Shown piece after piece: positions 13,547 to 24,520 of a stretch of DNA of 64,000 nt; the first letter of the stretch is position 1, and every line of letters starts with the position of its first letter. The notes below the pieces were generated by a model. That model was not told the DNA's origin, ran no database searches, and worked only from the letters and a program-made list of their open reading frames with translations. Both the position numbers and the translations under genes were made by a program. This stretch comes from Erythrophleum ivorense. Lineage: Eukaryota > Streptophyta > Magnoliopsida > Fabales > Fabaceae. The stretch is from NCBI GenBank assembly GCA_026724425.1, contig JAIUCV010001144.1, forward strand, positions 62,001 through 126,000, given 5' to 3'.

Positions 13547-16500
13547 GGTGTTTCCTCTTTTATCAGCTTTTACGTTTACTAAGATTCTTTGCTAAAGATT
13601 TATAATATAGGATTAATATCAAATTTTTATTCCTAAATTCTTATTGATTCCTTTACTAGTGACTTCTCTTGGTCAGTATTCATCAGAGAGAAGACATGTT
13701 TCAAGCAGAACGCATGCCCTTTGCTTCTTCTAATGTTGATAGTTGCTTGGAGTCCCACCTCGACCAGGAGAAGAAGCGGCAAAGCATACAGCAGATATAA
13801 AACCAAAATAGAGGCACATTTAACAGCATGCCTTTTTCGGCCTTTTTGCTAAAGATCAAGTGTAGTATATGTTCTTATCATTTTAATATCTGGCCCACAT
13901 AATATTAAATTAATTTTTTTGGGGGAGGGCCCATTACAGTAGTTGTTACTGGGGCTCTCGAGGCATGTCTTAAGATATATTTTGTTAAGAATTGTTATAA
14001 TTTATTTTAAAATAATTATTATTTAATTAAGAATTATTTTAATATATTTGTTATTTTTTTATTAAATATTATTGTGTTTATATTTTTTATTACATAAAAA
14101 GAAATGTTTAAATAAAAATAAAATTTTATTATTTAATAATAATATTATTTTTAATTAATTTTATTTTATTATATTTTTATTATGTATTATTGAATAGGTA
14201 GTAAATTAATATTAAGGTTAAATTTTAAAAAAATTATAAAATAAAAAATTATATTAGGAGTATTTTGTTATAAAACAAAAACAATTATAACGACAGAATA
14301 TTTTGTCACAAATCCGTCGTTAATTAGTGACGGAACTTTCCATCACTAATCCGTCACAAATTCAGAATATGCTATCCTTAGAATTAGCGACGAAATTCTT
14401 TTTTGTGACGGAACCTTCCGTCACTAATTAGCGACAAAATTTCAAATTCCGTCGCAAATGATTTAGGGACAGTGAAATTAGTGACAATTTTTCCATCGCT
14501 ATTTCATTTAGCGACGGAAAATTCTGTCGCTAATTTCTATTTTTCTTGTAATGATTGCCTTCTCTTAGAACGTGAACTAAATATACTTCCCATTTCCTTT
14601 GACATAGCCTACGAATTTCACCAATAACAACTCCATGCATATGACCATCGACGTCAGCCTCTTCTACTAATTGAAGGGCCTTCATTGAATCTGTCTCACA
14701 TATGACCCTACGACATCCTTTTTCCCATGCAAGCTCGAGACCTTTTCTAATTGCTGAAAGTTCTGCATATAAAATTTTGCTGAAACCGATAGAACCTGCG
14801 AACCCAACTATCCAATTACCATTTGTGTCTCGAATGACTCCTCCTATGCCAGCCTTTCCTGGATTGCCGAGAGAACTACCGTCGACGTTGATTTTAAATG
14901 TTCCAGATATGGGTGCTTCCCACTTAATCAGTCGTACTGGTCTGGGTCTTGGTCTTTGCATGCCATGATGAAAGACTCCTCCTCCTATTACTGGGTAATT
15001 AGCAACAGTACAAGCCATATATATTAACCTGCATGCGTTGCAAACAAAAATCATATTTATGAGTTATCTTGTACTTTCACAATATATGTAGATAAATATA
15101 TGATTGCATATAGATAGGTAAAATATTTTTATAACTAGTACTAGTGATACTTCAATTACTCATGATTTGGTATTAAATTTTTGAGTGAATCATAAATAAT
15201 TTTTAAAAATTTTATGAAAATTATAGAGACTTTTTCTTATTTTTATAATATACATAAATCTCTTTTAAAATAAAAATTTATTTTACAATTTAGTCTAATT
15301 TTAAATTTTTTGACTAAAATATGCTTCATTAATTTATATACATATTTAAAAAAAATTAAGTAAAAGATATTTTGGTTAACAAATTTAAAATTGGATTAAA
15401 GTATTGGATATCCTTTTGTTGCAAGTATATTTTAAAAATAAGAAGAGATATGTATAATTTTAATGAAATTTAAGAGAAGTCTGCTGCATAGTTTATTGTA
15501 AATTTTTTAAAATCCAAACTTTGATATACAAAATCTTCTTAAGGGTGGAAGAGGGCCATAACTCACATAACGAAGAGCATTGTTAATTCATATATAATAA
15601 GTTCCTAACCGTATATTTCTGATTCTAATCTTTTAAGTATTGTTGTAATCAAAATAAAGACGTAAAAAATAAAAATAATGAAAACATAATGAATAAATTA
15701 AAGAAATAGAAAAGCTCTCTATTCTCTATTTGGATGCAAAAGAATTATAAATGATAAAAAAATTTAAAAGATATATGTTCAAAACAAACAATTTTTTTCA
15801 TATAATATGTATGAAAAAGAATTTTAACTTAATTTGAGTAAAAATTTATGTTGATTCTTTAAAGGTAATTTGATTTTGTTTCAATTTTATCATTTCAAAA
15901 ATTGTAACACGATAAGATAGTGCTACAAATATTTTGAGACCGAAACAAACTCAAACTTTCAAACAATAAATTGATACAAAAAATATTTGAGAGAATGAAA
16001 TTAACATTAAAATAATCTTTGAAGCCTTAAAAGTACCACAAAGTAGAATTTTACTCTTTAACTCCTTCTACGTATTATGAAAATTAAAGAAAATAATCTT
16101 TTTGTATGGAGATCAAGGTACATATTTTGATTCATTTATTCTCAAGAGATACTTTTATACACCGGACGCATGTACATTCAACGATCAAAGATTTGACTTG
16201 TCCAAACTATTAGATATACGTTTACCCGGTGCATGCGAGAAAAATTCTTTACTACCTTCTTTACTATCTTTTTTCATTCAAAAATAAATCTCTTTCGTAT
16301 ATAAATTAAAGAAGAGAAAAAGAATTCAAAATCAGTTCTATACTTTGAAAAGCAATTATCATTCATAACGCAACCATAGTTAATGCTTTTGTTGTTTCTT
16401 TTTTCTTACCTTTTAGGTGCGATAGTAGAGAAGAGAGATGTGTTGGTGATATTATTGCAAACACCAGTGATCTCAAGGCAAAGAATATGGCGTGAGTTTT

Positions 16501-16836
16501 GGGTGGAAAGCTCAAGGCGAAGAATACAGAGTGAATCTTTGGTGAAATGGAGAAATGGTTATTTAAAGATAGAATGAGGCGGTGGTGTTTTGGAAATAGA
16601 AGTTATAAAGAAGTGAAATAATAAATTAAAACATTCTTATTTTAACTTTCATAAGGATAATTATATCATTATCCATTGTCTAATGACAACGAATTATTAT
16701 TTATTTATTATTTATCTACTATATAGTTTCTAGTTTGCATAACATGGATTTAAAAAATAACAAGGATTATCGATCGCTAGGATAGGTAGAGTCAATTTGA
16801 AAAAAAATCAAAATCAAAATTATGGTTTTTGTTGCT

Positions 16837-16864
<28 letters not shown>
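16837..16864. repeat. (TA)n microsatellite at the end of module R, unit B
   Basis: About 14 TA units. The same site carries TA tracts of different length in units A (near 9277), C (near 29006) and D (44641-44667), so the tract has changed length since duplication. Confidence 0.85.
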
Positions 16865-16869
<5 letters not shown>

Positions 16870-18730
16870 TATAAAATAATCAATTTTTTAAATGGAAAAT
16901 AGATAAAAGTTTTAATTTTCAACACAAACTAAAAAATATTAAAATAAAATTTAAAAATACTTTTTAATAAGTCATATTTTTAATAAAAAATTAGTATTTT
17001 TTTTTCAAAATTATTTTAATTATATTTTAACTTAAAAAAATTTATGTATATTTACATTGGGAAAGGCTGTGTCATTTCACTTCCTTATAACTCCATTACC
17101 ACCGTGGCACCACCATTCATAATAAAAGTAGAATTTGTGTTATTGGATTTCCTTATAATTCTAAAGCAGTGCTGCTATAATATAGAACTGATTTTGTATT
17201 CTCTTTTTTTTTTATACAGACAAAATTTATTTTCAAATGAAAAAGATTCTGGAGAAGGAAATAAATGAATCAAAATATATACTTTCATCTTCAAAAGAAA
17301 AAAAATAATTTGTTGATTTTCATAACATATATGTACAAGAATTTAAAGAGTAAAACTCTATTTCGTGGTACTTTCAAGGCTTCGAAGGTTTTCTCAATAT
17401 CCATTTGATTTTCTCAAATATTTTATTGTATCATTTTGTTCTTGGAAGGTTCAAATTTGTTTTAGTCCCACGGAATATTGCTTTGCTAGTATCATGTTCC
17501 AATTTTTGAAATGATGGAATCAGAACAAAATGCGGCAAAATAAAATTTAACTCAAATTAAGCTAAATATAATTCTTCTTCATATATTATATGAATAAAAA
17601 TTATTTGTTTCAAACATATATGTTTTGAAATTTTTGGTTATTTATAATTCTTTTGCATCCAAATGAATGTAGTAGAGAGCATTTCTATTTCTTAAATTTT
17701 AGTCTATTTTCATTTTTTTAATGTTTTCAAGCCTTTATTTTCATTAAAGTAAGAACTTAAAAGATTAGAATTATGAATATACATAATGTGAGGAACTTAT
17801 GATATGTGAAATGAAATTTTATTGGTTTTGGCTACTAGAGCTATGACCCTCTTCTCCCTTTAAAAAGATCCGCCACTTATAGTAGGCTGATTATACAATT
17901 TTAAGTATGTATGTATATCAAAGTTTGGTTTTAGTAAATTTAATACCAAATCATTTGCGTAATTGAACTATTCGGCACTAGTACTAGTTATAATGTACTT
18001 TACAGACAATTGATTCCTTGGTTTATATAGTTTATCTAAATTTTTAATTTTATTTCTTATAATTTGTTTTAAAAAAAAACTGAAATTAAAAGTGAGCAGG
18101 TGCTGCCAAATTCAAAATTGGACGGGTTGCCCTGTCTCTATTAAATAAGTAATTATGATCCTTGCATGAAGATGAAGCACAAGGGAATCACCAAACCGGC
18201 ACTTAATGGGTACTTGGTGTTGGATTTATGCTCCTTCATCAATCTCCATTATTTTTTTGGGCATTTTTTTTATATTTATAAGGTGGCTATAATTTGTCAA
18301 TTTATGAGAGATAGAAGATTCAATTTTGTTGATGATAGATTAAACTTTTTGTCTGGCAAGTTTTTAAGGGGCTTCCTGGTTCAAAATAGTTAAACATTCC
18401 TATACGTGCTCACCACACGGAACTTCTCATTGGTCCAAAAACTCTCTTGATTTGTTTGTAGGCTCATACTATTTTGATTTTCTAATTTGCTAGAAGTGCT
18501 ATAACTAGAGGTAATAGATTTATACTTGTGCTATTGCTTTGTGCAATCTCAAGATACATTTCTTGAATATGAGTTGTATTGTTCTTGAATATTAAAATAA
18601 TTTTTATGTAGATGGTTCATGGTTGCATGTATTTTGTATTTTTGCTTTTATGCGGTATAAGAGCCAATTGGCAGATTTTGAGAAGCTTGAAACTTGTGTT
18701 TCATTGAAGTGTGGTGATGGGCTAGGCTTG

Positions 18731-20284
18731 TGATAATTCCCAACTATTCATGTTATTGTGCATATTTTTCTCTCAGTAAATATGACTTTAGCCTCCACTT
18801 CTAGGGTAAATAATACATCTATAGAAAGAAATGAACATACATAGGATGAATAGTTCTAGACTCAATGCTTACTTGAAAAACCATCAGCTTTATCTTTGAT
18901 TTTTGAGTATTGTGATAGCTAATCATACTTGGTTTTCTTAGGATTCATGTGTTGAAGAGTTTGGAGCAAATTCAGGAGAGAAAGGTTGCAAAGTGTTGAA
19001 TTCAACCATCTCGCCGCGGCTGGATTCACTGCGCCGAGGCGGGAAGCTCAGAAATTCGAAGGAAGTGTGCTGGGTTTATTGCGCCGCGGCGTAACAGTTT
19101 AGGCCGCGGCGAGGCCTCAGACAGAACCAAAACTCGCCGCGATGAGATTGTGTGCGCCGAGGCGAGAGGCAAGAAGGCCTTCAGACAGAATCAAAACTCA
19201 CCGCGGCGCAGTAAAACCAGCCACGGCGCTTAGTCAGGCAAAACCAAAATTTGCCGCGGCACAAGTCGAATTACCTGAACGCAGCGTTTTGTTTCTAAAA
19301 TTTCTGAGGGTTTGAAGCTTCTTATGGCAAGGAGAGTCGAGGCAACCATCATTCTGGGTTAATTTTGTGTTATTCCAGAGGCGCAAGGGTTGAGGGAAGA
19401 GCTAGAGAGCCATCTTGAAGCATAGAGAAGTTGGAGATTGAAGATTGAAGCCGAATCCTTGTGTTTTCGAGTTTTCTCTTCATTTCCTCTGTTTTGTTCA
19501 TAGTTTCTGATGTATTTGATTGTTGCTTCAAGCTTGACTTTGGATTTTAAGATCATTTATAGCTAAACCCTATCTAATCTAGGATTATTTGAAACTCTTG
19601 TATAGATTAGTAGTAGTTCTTCATTCTGATTCTGCAATCAATGATTCATACTTGTTCACTCAACTTTGTACTTCATGCTTTCTGATTGATTGGCCAACAT
19701 TTAGATTGATATAATACCTTACTTGAACTTGGGAAAGGAAAAGGGAGGTTAGATCAAAAGTTGAGTGGTGTGAGTGCTTGAAATTCATTGAGGTGAGTGG
19801 ATAGCTTAGTTATTGAGATAGGAATATACTTAATAACCTCACATGGTCCAGTTAGGTATTGCACTCATAGATTGATCTTAGTTAATCTTATAAGGGATTA
19901 TAAAATTGGCTGAGTACCCTATACAATATTTGGAAAAATATATATAGAACAATAGAATCCTAGACCAACATGTATCACCATGGAGAGCAGAAGGAAATGA
20001 ATGTTGATCTAACTACTATGAAGTACAAGAGGACCAATAATCCTAGATACTAATATTCGCCCAGAAATCCAAATCCTAACCTAGATTTTTACATAGCTTC
20101 AAAATCATAAACAATTTCCGTTAACATCAACATTTAAGAATTGATTTGCTTGATTTAAATTGGGGTGTGAATTTCAGTACTTGGCATTGTTTTGACAACA
20201 AATCCTCGAGGGAATGATCATTTCTTATCACTATATTGCCTTCACGATACGTATACTTGCGTGTACGCTTCTAGGAAAGCAACA
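18731..20284. mobile_element. Solo LTR (family shared with 59143-60710, opposite orientation)
   Basis: It starts TGATAATTCC and ends GAAAGCAACA, so it has TG...CA termini. Its last 40 bases are the reverse complement of the first 40 bases of the element at 59143, with few differences. Flanking 5-mers are GCTTG (18726-18730) and GGTTG (20285-20289), a possible target duplication with one mismatch. The left flank is continuous with unit D sequence (homologous point near 46985), but the right flank is not, so a rearrangement followed insertion. No PBS, gag or pol sequence adjoins it. An internal GC-rich patch is listed separately. Confidence 0.75.
19010..19270. repeat. GC-rich tandem repeat patch with GCCGCGGC cores inside the solo LTR
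   Basis: Within an AT-rich LTR this stretch holds about ten CGCCGCGGC-like or CGCCGAGGC-like cores. Part of it forms imperfect repeats around CAGACAGAACCAAAACTCGCC (three diverged copies near 19110, 19180 and 19230). A comparable patch sits at 60120-60295 in the second LTR. Confidence 0.75.
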
Positions 20285-20400
20285 GGTTGTGGCTTTTTAA
20301 CGTAAATATACAAACAAAAAAAAACAAAAGAAAAATATATACCAATGCCAAAACATATTCCGGATATATGTAAGTATTTTAAAAAAACAAAAAAAATTAA

Positions 20401-20431
20401 TGGGACGCGGAGCCTGTAGCTCCGCGTCCCA
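20401..20431. repeat. Perfect GC-rich hairpin, first of three related
   Basis: GGGACGCGGAGC (20402-20413) is followed by a 5-base loop CTGTA and its exact complement GCTCCGCGTCCC. The outer T/A pair makes a 13-bp stem in otherwise AT-only DNA. Related hairpins are at 21143 and 21207. Confidence 0.9.
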
Positions 20432-20501
20432 ATTTAAAAAATATATATTTTTTAAATTAGGGTTTTTTAAAATTTTTTATTTTTTTTAAATATGATCCTT
20501 T

Positions 20502-20610
20502 GAGGGTCAGTAAATTACTGACCCGCGTAGGGTTAGTCAAATTGACCCGTTGAGGGTCAGTCAAAATGACCCACGGGTCAGTAAAATTCTGACCCCCAAA
20601 TGGGGGTCAG
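20502..20610. promoter_or_regulatory. Cluster of GGGTCA palindromes upstream of the MULE gene
   Basis: Over 109 bp, GGGTCA or its complement TGACCC occurs repeatedly in alternating orientation. It forms perfect palindromes at 20504-20524 (10-bp arms, 1-base centre) and 20589-20610 (10-bp arms, 2-base centre), with weaker ones between. The motif also contains TTGACC, a WRKY W-box core. A TATA-like box follows about 25-40 bp later. A protein-binding or transposase-binding role is inferred only. Confidence 0.5.
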
Positions 20611-21142
20611 AAAAAAAAAATTTAAAATTGCTGCTATATATTCCGTCCCACGCATCTTCACATTTATGTTCATCTCTTATATCCTTCATCTTCATCCCCT
20701 CAATCAATTTCTCTTCTTATTCAGATCTCTTAAATATTTTTATCTATTCAATAAATTTATTCTTTCTCTTCATCTACATTCTAAGGTTTGTATTTTATGC
20801 TAAAGAAATTTTTGTTTCTCATGTGCTTAACAAATACTTATATTTTTTCTCTTGAAAAAATTAATTAATTATGTTTTAAAATGTTCAACAGGTTGTTAAT
20901 CGTTGCGGTCTTGACATTATCTATCATTTTGGATGTATTGAAAACTTAGAATTTCTTATCCACTTTCATATTCTGGTTGAGGTATGTAATTTAATATTAA
21001 TTAATTTTTATTCTTTATTTTCTTTAACTTTTTGATGTAAATATATAAAAAATAAAAACAAAATAAACATATATATAACTTATGAAACTATTTCCTTACG
21101 TATATAATTTTTACTATTTGACAAATTTTTTTTTTAAAAATT

Positions 21143-21171
21143 GGGACGCGGAGCTTGTTGCCCCGCGTCCC
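21143..21171. repeat. GC-rich hairpin, second copy
   Basis: GGGACGCGG (21143-21151) pairs with CCGCGTCCC (21163-21171). Inside, AGC/GCC nearly extends the stem. Same motif as at 20402. Confidence 0.85.
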
Positions 21172-21206
21172 TATTACCTTTTTAAAAATTTTTTTTATAA
21201 ATTTAA

Positions 21207-21236
21207 GGGGACATAGAGCTTGTTGCTCTGTGTCCT
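21207..21236. repeat. Decayed hairpin, third copy
   Basis: GGACATAGAGC (21209-21219) pairs with GCTCTGTGTCC (21225-21235) across loop TTGTT with one mismatch. The arms differ from the second copy by C-to-T and G-to-A changes. Confidence 0.75.
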
Positions 21237-22135
21237 TGTATAATTTTTTAAATTAATTATAATCTATAATTTATAATTTTTATAAAAAATAATAATAATT
21301 TTGTTATATTTGGTAATATTAAAAATATTTACATATTTTGTAAGAAATTAATTTTTTTTATATCATACACATAAATTTTTTTAAATTGTTTAAATTTATA
21401 ATGCATATAATTTTTTAATTCATAAATTTTGTTTTTTAAAATTTTTGAATTTCATATAAAAATAATTTTTTAACTATGAAATAAATTTTGTTTATTCCTA
21501 TTTTGAGAAATATTAATGTATTTTTGTTTTAAATTTGTAAAAAACCAAAATAAATTATTATATTAACAATAAAAATTAAAATATTGTCTTTAAAAATTTA
21601 AAACAAAAATATATTAACATTTCTCAAAATACAAATATTTGAAGATTACATAATATATATATATATATAAATTACAAATTATTTTCACAAAATACAAATA
21701 AAAATAATTTATTTCATAGTTAAAAAATTATTATAGGAAATTCAAAAATGGATGAATTACAAAAATTTTAAAAATAAATTTTTGTGAATTAAAAAATTAA
21801 ATATATTGTAATTTTTAAAATTTACAATTTTAAAAATTTTAGATGGGTATGCTATAAAAAAATTAATTTTTTACAAAATATTTAAATATTTTAAAAATTA
21901 ATAAATATAAAAAATTATGCCTATTTTCTTCTTATATATTTTTAATTTTAAAAAAAAAATACTGATAAGTTTTTTTTTTTCTATTTGTACAGATTCTGAA
22001 GAGCTTTTATTCTATCCGGAAACATTTGTTTGTCCGAAATTCTTTGTAATATCTTCGTTATCTTTTATCTTTGATCATTTTAATGTATTATATTTAATTA
22101 TTATTTTCACCCGAGGCATTGAGTAAAGATTGACA

Positions 22136-24520
22136 ATGAGTAGAAGGAAGGAAATCATATGCATTCATGCAAATGGAAGAATTTTTTCCACCAACGAAAG
22201 AACCACATTTGTTTGTGATAAGCCAAAATTATTAAGAGTTGACCCTGACATTAATCTGGAGCAGTTGAAGGTTGTAGTTGGAGAAAAATTATGACTTCAG
22301 TCAAGACAATATGTATATGAGTTGGTATACCGATACCCGCGATCACTTATTCCAACTTGGTACTTGCTATGCACATTGGAGGACGATTTAGATATTCAAA
22401 CCATGTGGGAAGCGAACCGACACTTTTCATCTCAATTAGGGGCACCTGAATTATATGCACACATCTCAACTAATGATGTGGGCCTAAGAGTTGAAGAGAC
22501 TGATGTGATTGAACCGTTGACAAATCTATGTGTAAGTTAGATTAATAGATCGAATGAATCGGTCTCCTTATTTAGCTCTTATCTCGGAAATGTTCATCTA
22601 TTTGAGACTCAGCTTTCTAATGCTCTACCAATGCCATTGATGAATGATATATCTCAGCCAAGTTCATCGAGGGGTGAGATGTGTCATAACAATCCTTCTA
22701 GTCCCCCAGATGTAACTGAAGATATAATGGATGAGTTTGAAGCGGAGGATGAATATGATGCTCCGCCAAATGCCAATGAATGTGGGGATGATGATATTGC
22801 CACGAATGATACTGAAGGGAATCCTGTATCTCCATTGAATTTGCATTCTGAGCAGGCATTTGCTTTTCTGTCTCAGATCAGCAATGATAATGTGAGTGAA
22901 TTTGAGATACCTGACATGGAGGGGGTTATTGATCTGAATGATGACCAAGAGATGTATGTTGGCATGCGATTTTCTGATAAGCAGTCACTGAGTCGTGCTG
23001 CAAAACTTTATTCAGTTCGTAAACACCACACATTCAAGGTGCATCAATCATTGATGAAGTACATGGAGTATCGTTGTCCAGAGTATGGTGTTAGATGTAA
23101 TTGGTGGATAAGAGCATGTCAATCCGAGGGAGAAACTGATTGGTGGATAACAAAGTACGTAGGCCCACACACTTGTGTCTCTTCCATACTATCACAAGAT
23201 CATCCAAAAATAGACTTCGATATAATAGCATCAAATATTGTATCGATGGTCACAGAAAATCCTTCTGTTTCAATTCGTGATGTCATTGAAAGGATTCATA
23301 GCATCTTTGGATATACGGTGTCCTACAAAAAGGCATGGTTGGGTAAGCAACGGGTTATTGCAATCGCTTTTGGAAATTGGGAGCGATCGTATGCAGTTCT
23401 TCCGAAATGGCTAGCTGCTGTACAACACTTCAACCCAGGATCATACTTTGAATTTGTGACTAAGGAATGCCCGCAAACAGCATCAGATACAGAAGGTACA
23501 ACTATGTTTCATAGGGTATTTTGGACATTTAAACCTTGCATTGATACCTTTGATCACTTGAAACCGATTATCTAAATAAATGGCATATTTTTGTATGGGA
23601 AATATAAGGGGACGTTGCTAATTGTCAGCTCACAAGATGGTGCTAGAAAAGTTATCCCCCTTGCATTTGCCATCGTTGAGGGTGAAACGATTGAGGCATG
23701 GGGGTGGTTTCTTAGTAACCTTAGGCGACGAGTGGTACCGAACAAGTAAGATATTTGTTTGATATTTGATCGTCATCCTGGAATATTAGTAGCAATCGCA
23801 AACCCAGAAAATGGCTGGCAACCACCCTATGCGCATCATATGTTTTGTTTACGTCACATTGTGAGTAACCTGAACACGACATTCAGGATTAAATGGTTGA
23901 AGAAGAAGTTTGTGAATATCGGCTATCTGAACGAGCGCCATTTGGTTGAAGAACAACTGGCTCAGATCCTGCAGTTGCATTCAGAAGCGGCAAATTGGAT
24001 AGAGAATATACCAAAAAGTAAGTGGTCACGTGCATATGACGTAGATGGGCGTCGCTGGGGACACATGACAACAAATTTAGCCGAGTGTATCAATAGTGTC
24101 TTCAAAGGTGTTAGGTTCCTTCCCATCATTGGCTTGGTCAAGGCAACATTGTATCGGTTGAATAAATATTGGGTTGAACGAGCACAAACTACATTTGCTC
24201 AGATGCAAGCAGACAGCTTATTCTCTGAGGATATCCACAAAAAGATTTCAATCAGAATTGTAAGAGCATCTGCTTTATCAGTTCGTGCATTTGATAAAAG
24301 GGCTTCAGAATTTGAAGTCGAAGAACCCTACGATCCTTCCAATAAACAGTATGGGCGAATATGCAAGGTTAGCCTGACAAATAGAGCATGTGACTGTGGC
24401 GAGTTTCAACTCCAGAAGTATCCCTGTCAACATGTCTTTGCTGCATGTGCCAAGGTGCGTCTTGATCCTCTACAATTTGTGCACGCTGTTTTCCTTTTGT
24501 TCAGTCGACACGTTCAATAA
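22136..24520 (+). pseudogene. MULE transposase pseudogene (MuDR type, SWIM zinc finger)
   Basis: A single frame from the ATG at 22136 reads 794 codons but has internal stops at codons 53 (TGA 22292), 135 (TAG 22538), 480 (TAA 23573) and 538 (TAA 23747). The N-terminal region resembles the PB1-like region of plant MULE proteins. An acidic stretch follows, then the MuDR zinc-binding region around RCPEYGVRCNWWIRACQ (codons about 303-325). Then comes the DDE core: the expected IDG first Asp reads Asn at codon 482 (INGIFLYGKY), the second Asp is codon 545 (FDRH), and the Glu is codon 650 (NLAECINS). A SWIM finger CxCx9CxH sits at codons 752-766 (CDCGEFQLQKYPCQH). Homology ends about codon 784, and the last ten codons come from module W1. 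An intact element would encode a nuclear transposase cutting at its terminal repeats. This copy cannot. Confidence 0.85.

Larger units (their letters stand above)
11348..14553. mobile_element. Non-autonomous CACTA-like DNA transposon
   Basis: The uninterrupted gene in copies C, D and E gives the empty site. The insert is flanked by ATT (11345-11347 and 14554-14556), a 3-bp target duplication as expected for CACTA elements. The right end reverse-complements to CATTACAAGAAAAATAG, one base from the canonical CACTACAAG start. The left end begins ACAAAAAAATAAC and seems to have lost CACT. The subterminal regions (about 11360-11690 and 14285-14545) are packed with inverted and direct copies of GCGACGGAA/TTCCGTCGC, the usual transposase-binding architecture. 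The interior is AT-rich with no transposase. 13640-13810 is less AT-rich and of unknown origin, possibly captured sequence. Confidence 0.75.
11213..15018 (-). pseudogene. RNase H-like gene, copy B, split by a CACTA-like insertion
   Basis: The gene is in two pieces. The 5' part, complement 14554-15018, encodes MACTV through the VHVLREGN segment with Asp46, Glu86 and Asp110. The 3' part, complement 11213-11347, encodes CADFLAK (the fourth acidic residue) to the stop. Between them lies the 3.2-kb element at 11348-14553. Read through, the 5' part meets a stop about six codons into the insert, giving a protein without the last catalytic Asp. Apart from the insertion I see no other lesion, so the disruption looks recent compared with the duplication. 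Confidence 0.85.
10921..18730. repeat. Duplicated unit B (modules R and P, with CACTA insertion)
   Basis: A second copy of the unit at 6590-10920. It is interrupted at 11348-14553 by a CACTA-like element and ends at 18730, where a solo LTR begins. Its right half (about 16600-18660) is nearly identical to 44430-46470 in unit D and more distant from unit A. Relative to D it lacks 457 bp after position 18674 (D 46471-46927). Beyond the broken RNase H copy, 15019-18730 holds no recognisable gene. Confidence 0.8.
20285..24489 (+). mobile_element. Truncated Mutator-like element (MULE)
   Basis: This block lies between the solo LTR and module W1. It comprises an AT-rich 5' region with hairpins, a TATA-like stretch near 20634 (GCTATATATTCC), a possible 5' leader, and a degenerate transposase gene. 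I could not find the left terminal inverted repeat or a 9-bp target duplication. The right side is cut within the coding region at 24490, where homology to modules W2 and W3 begins abruptly. It is therefore not mobile as it stands. Confidence 0.7.

Noticed and set aside
20285..22135. Plus-strand frames at 20550-20855 and 21917-22126 as N-terminal MULE exons
   Set aside because: They are low-complexity Phe/Ile/Ser-rich translations of AT-rich leader DNA that do not join the transposase frame.
22664..22948. Minus-strand 94-codon frame opposite the MULE gene
   Set aside because: It is a shadow of the transposase coding strand.
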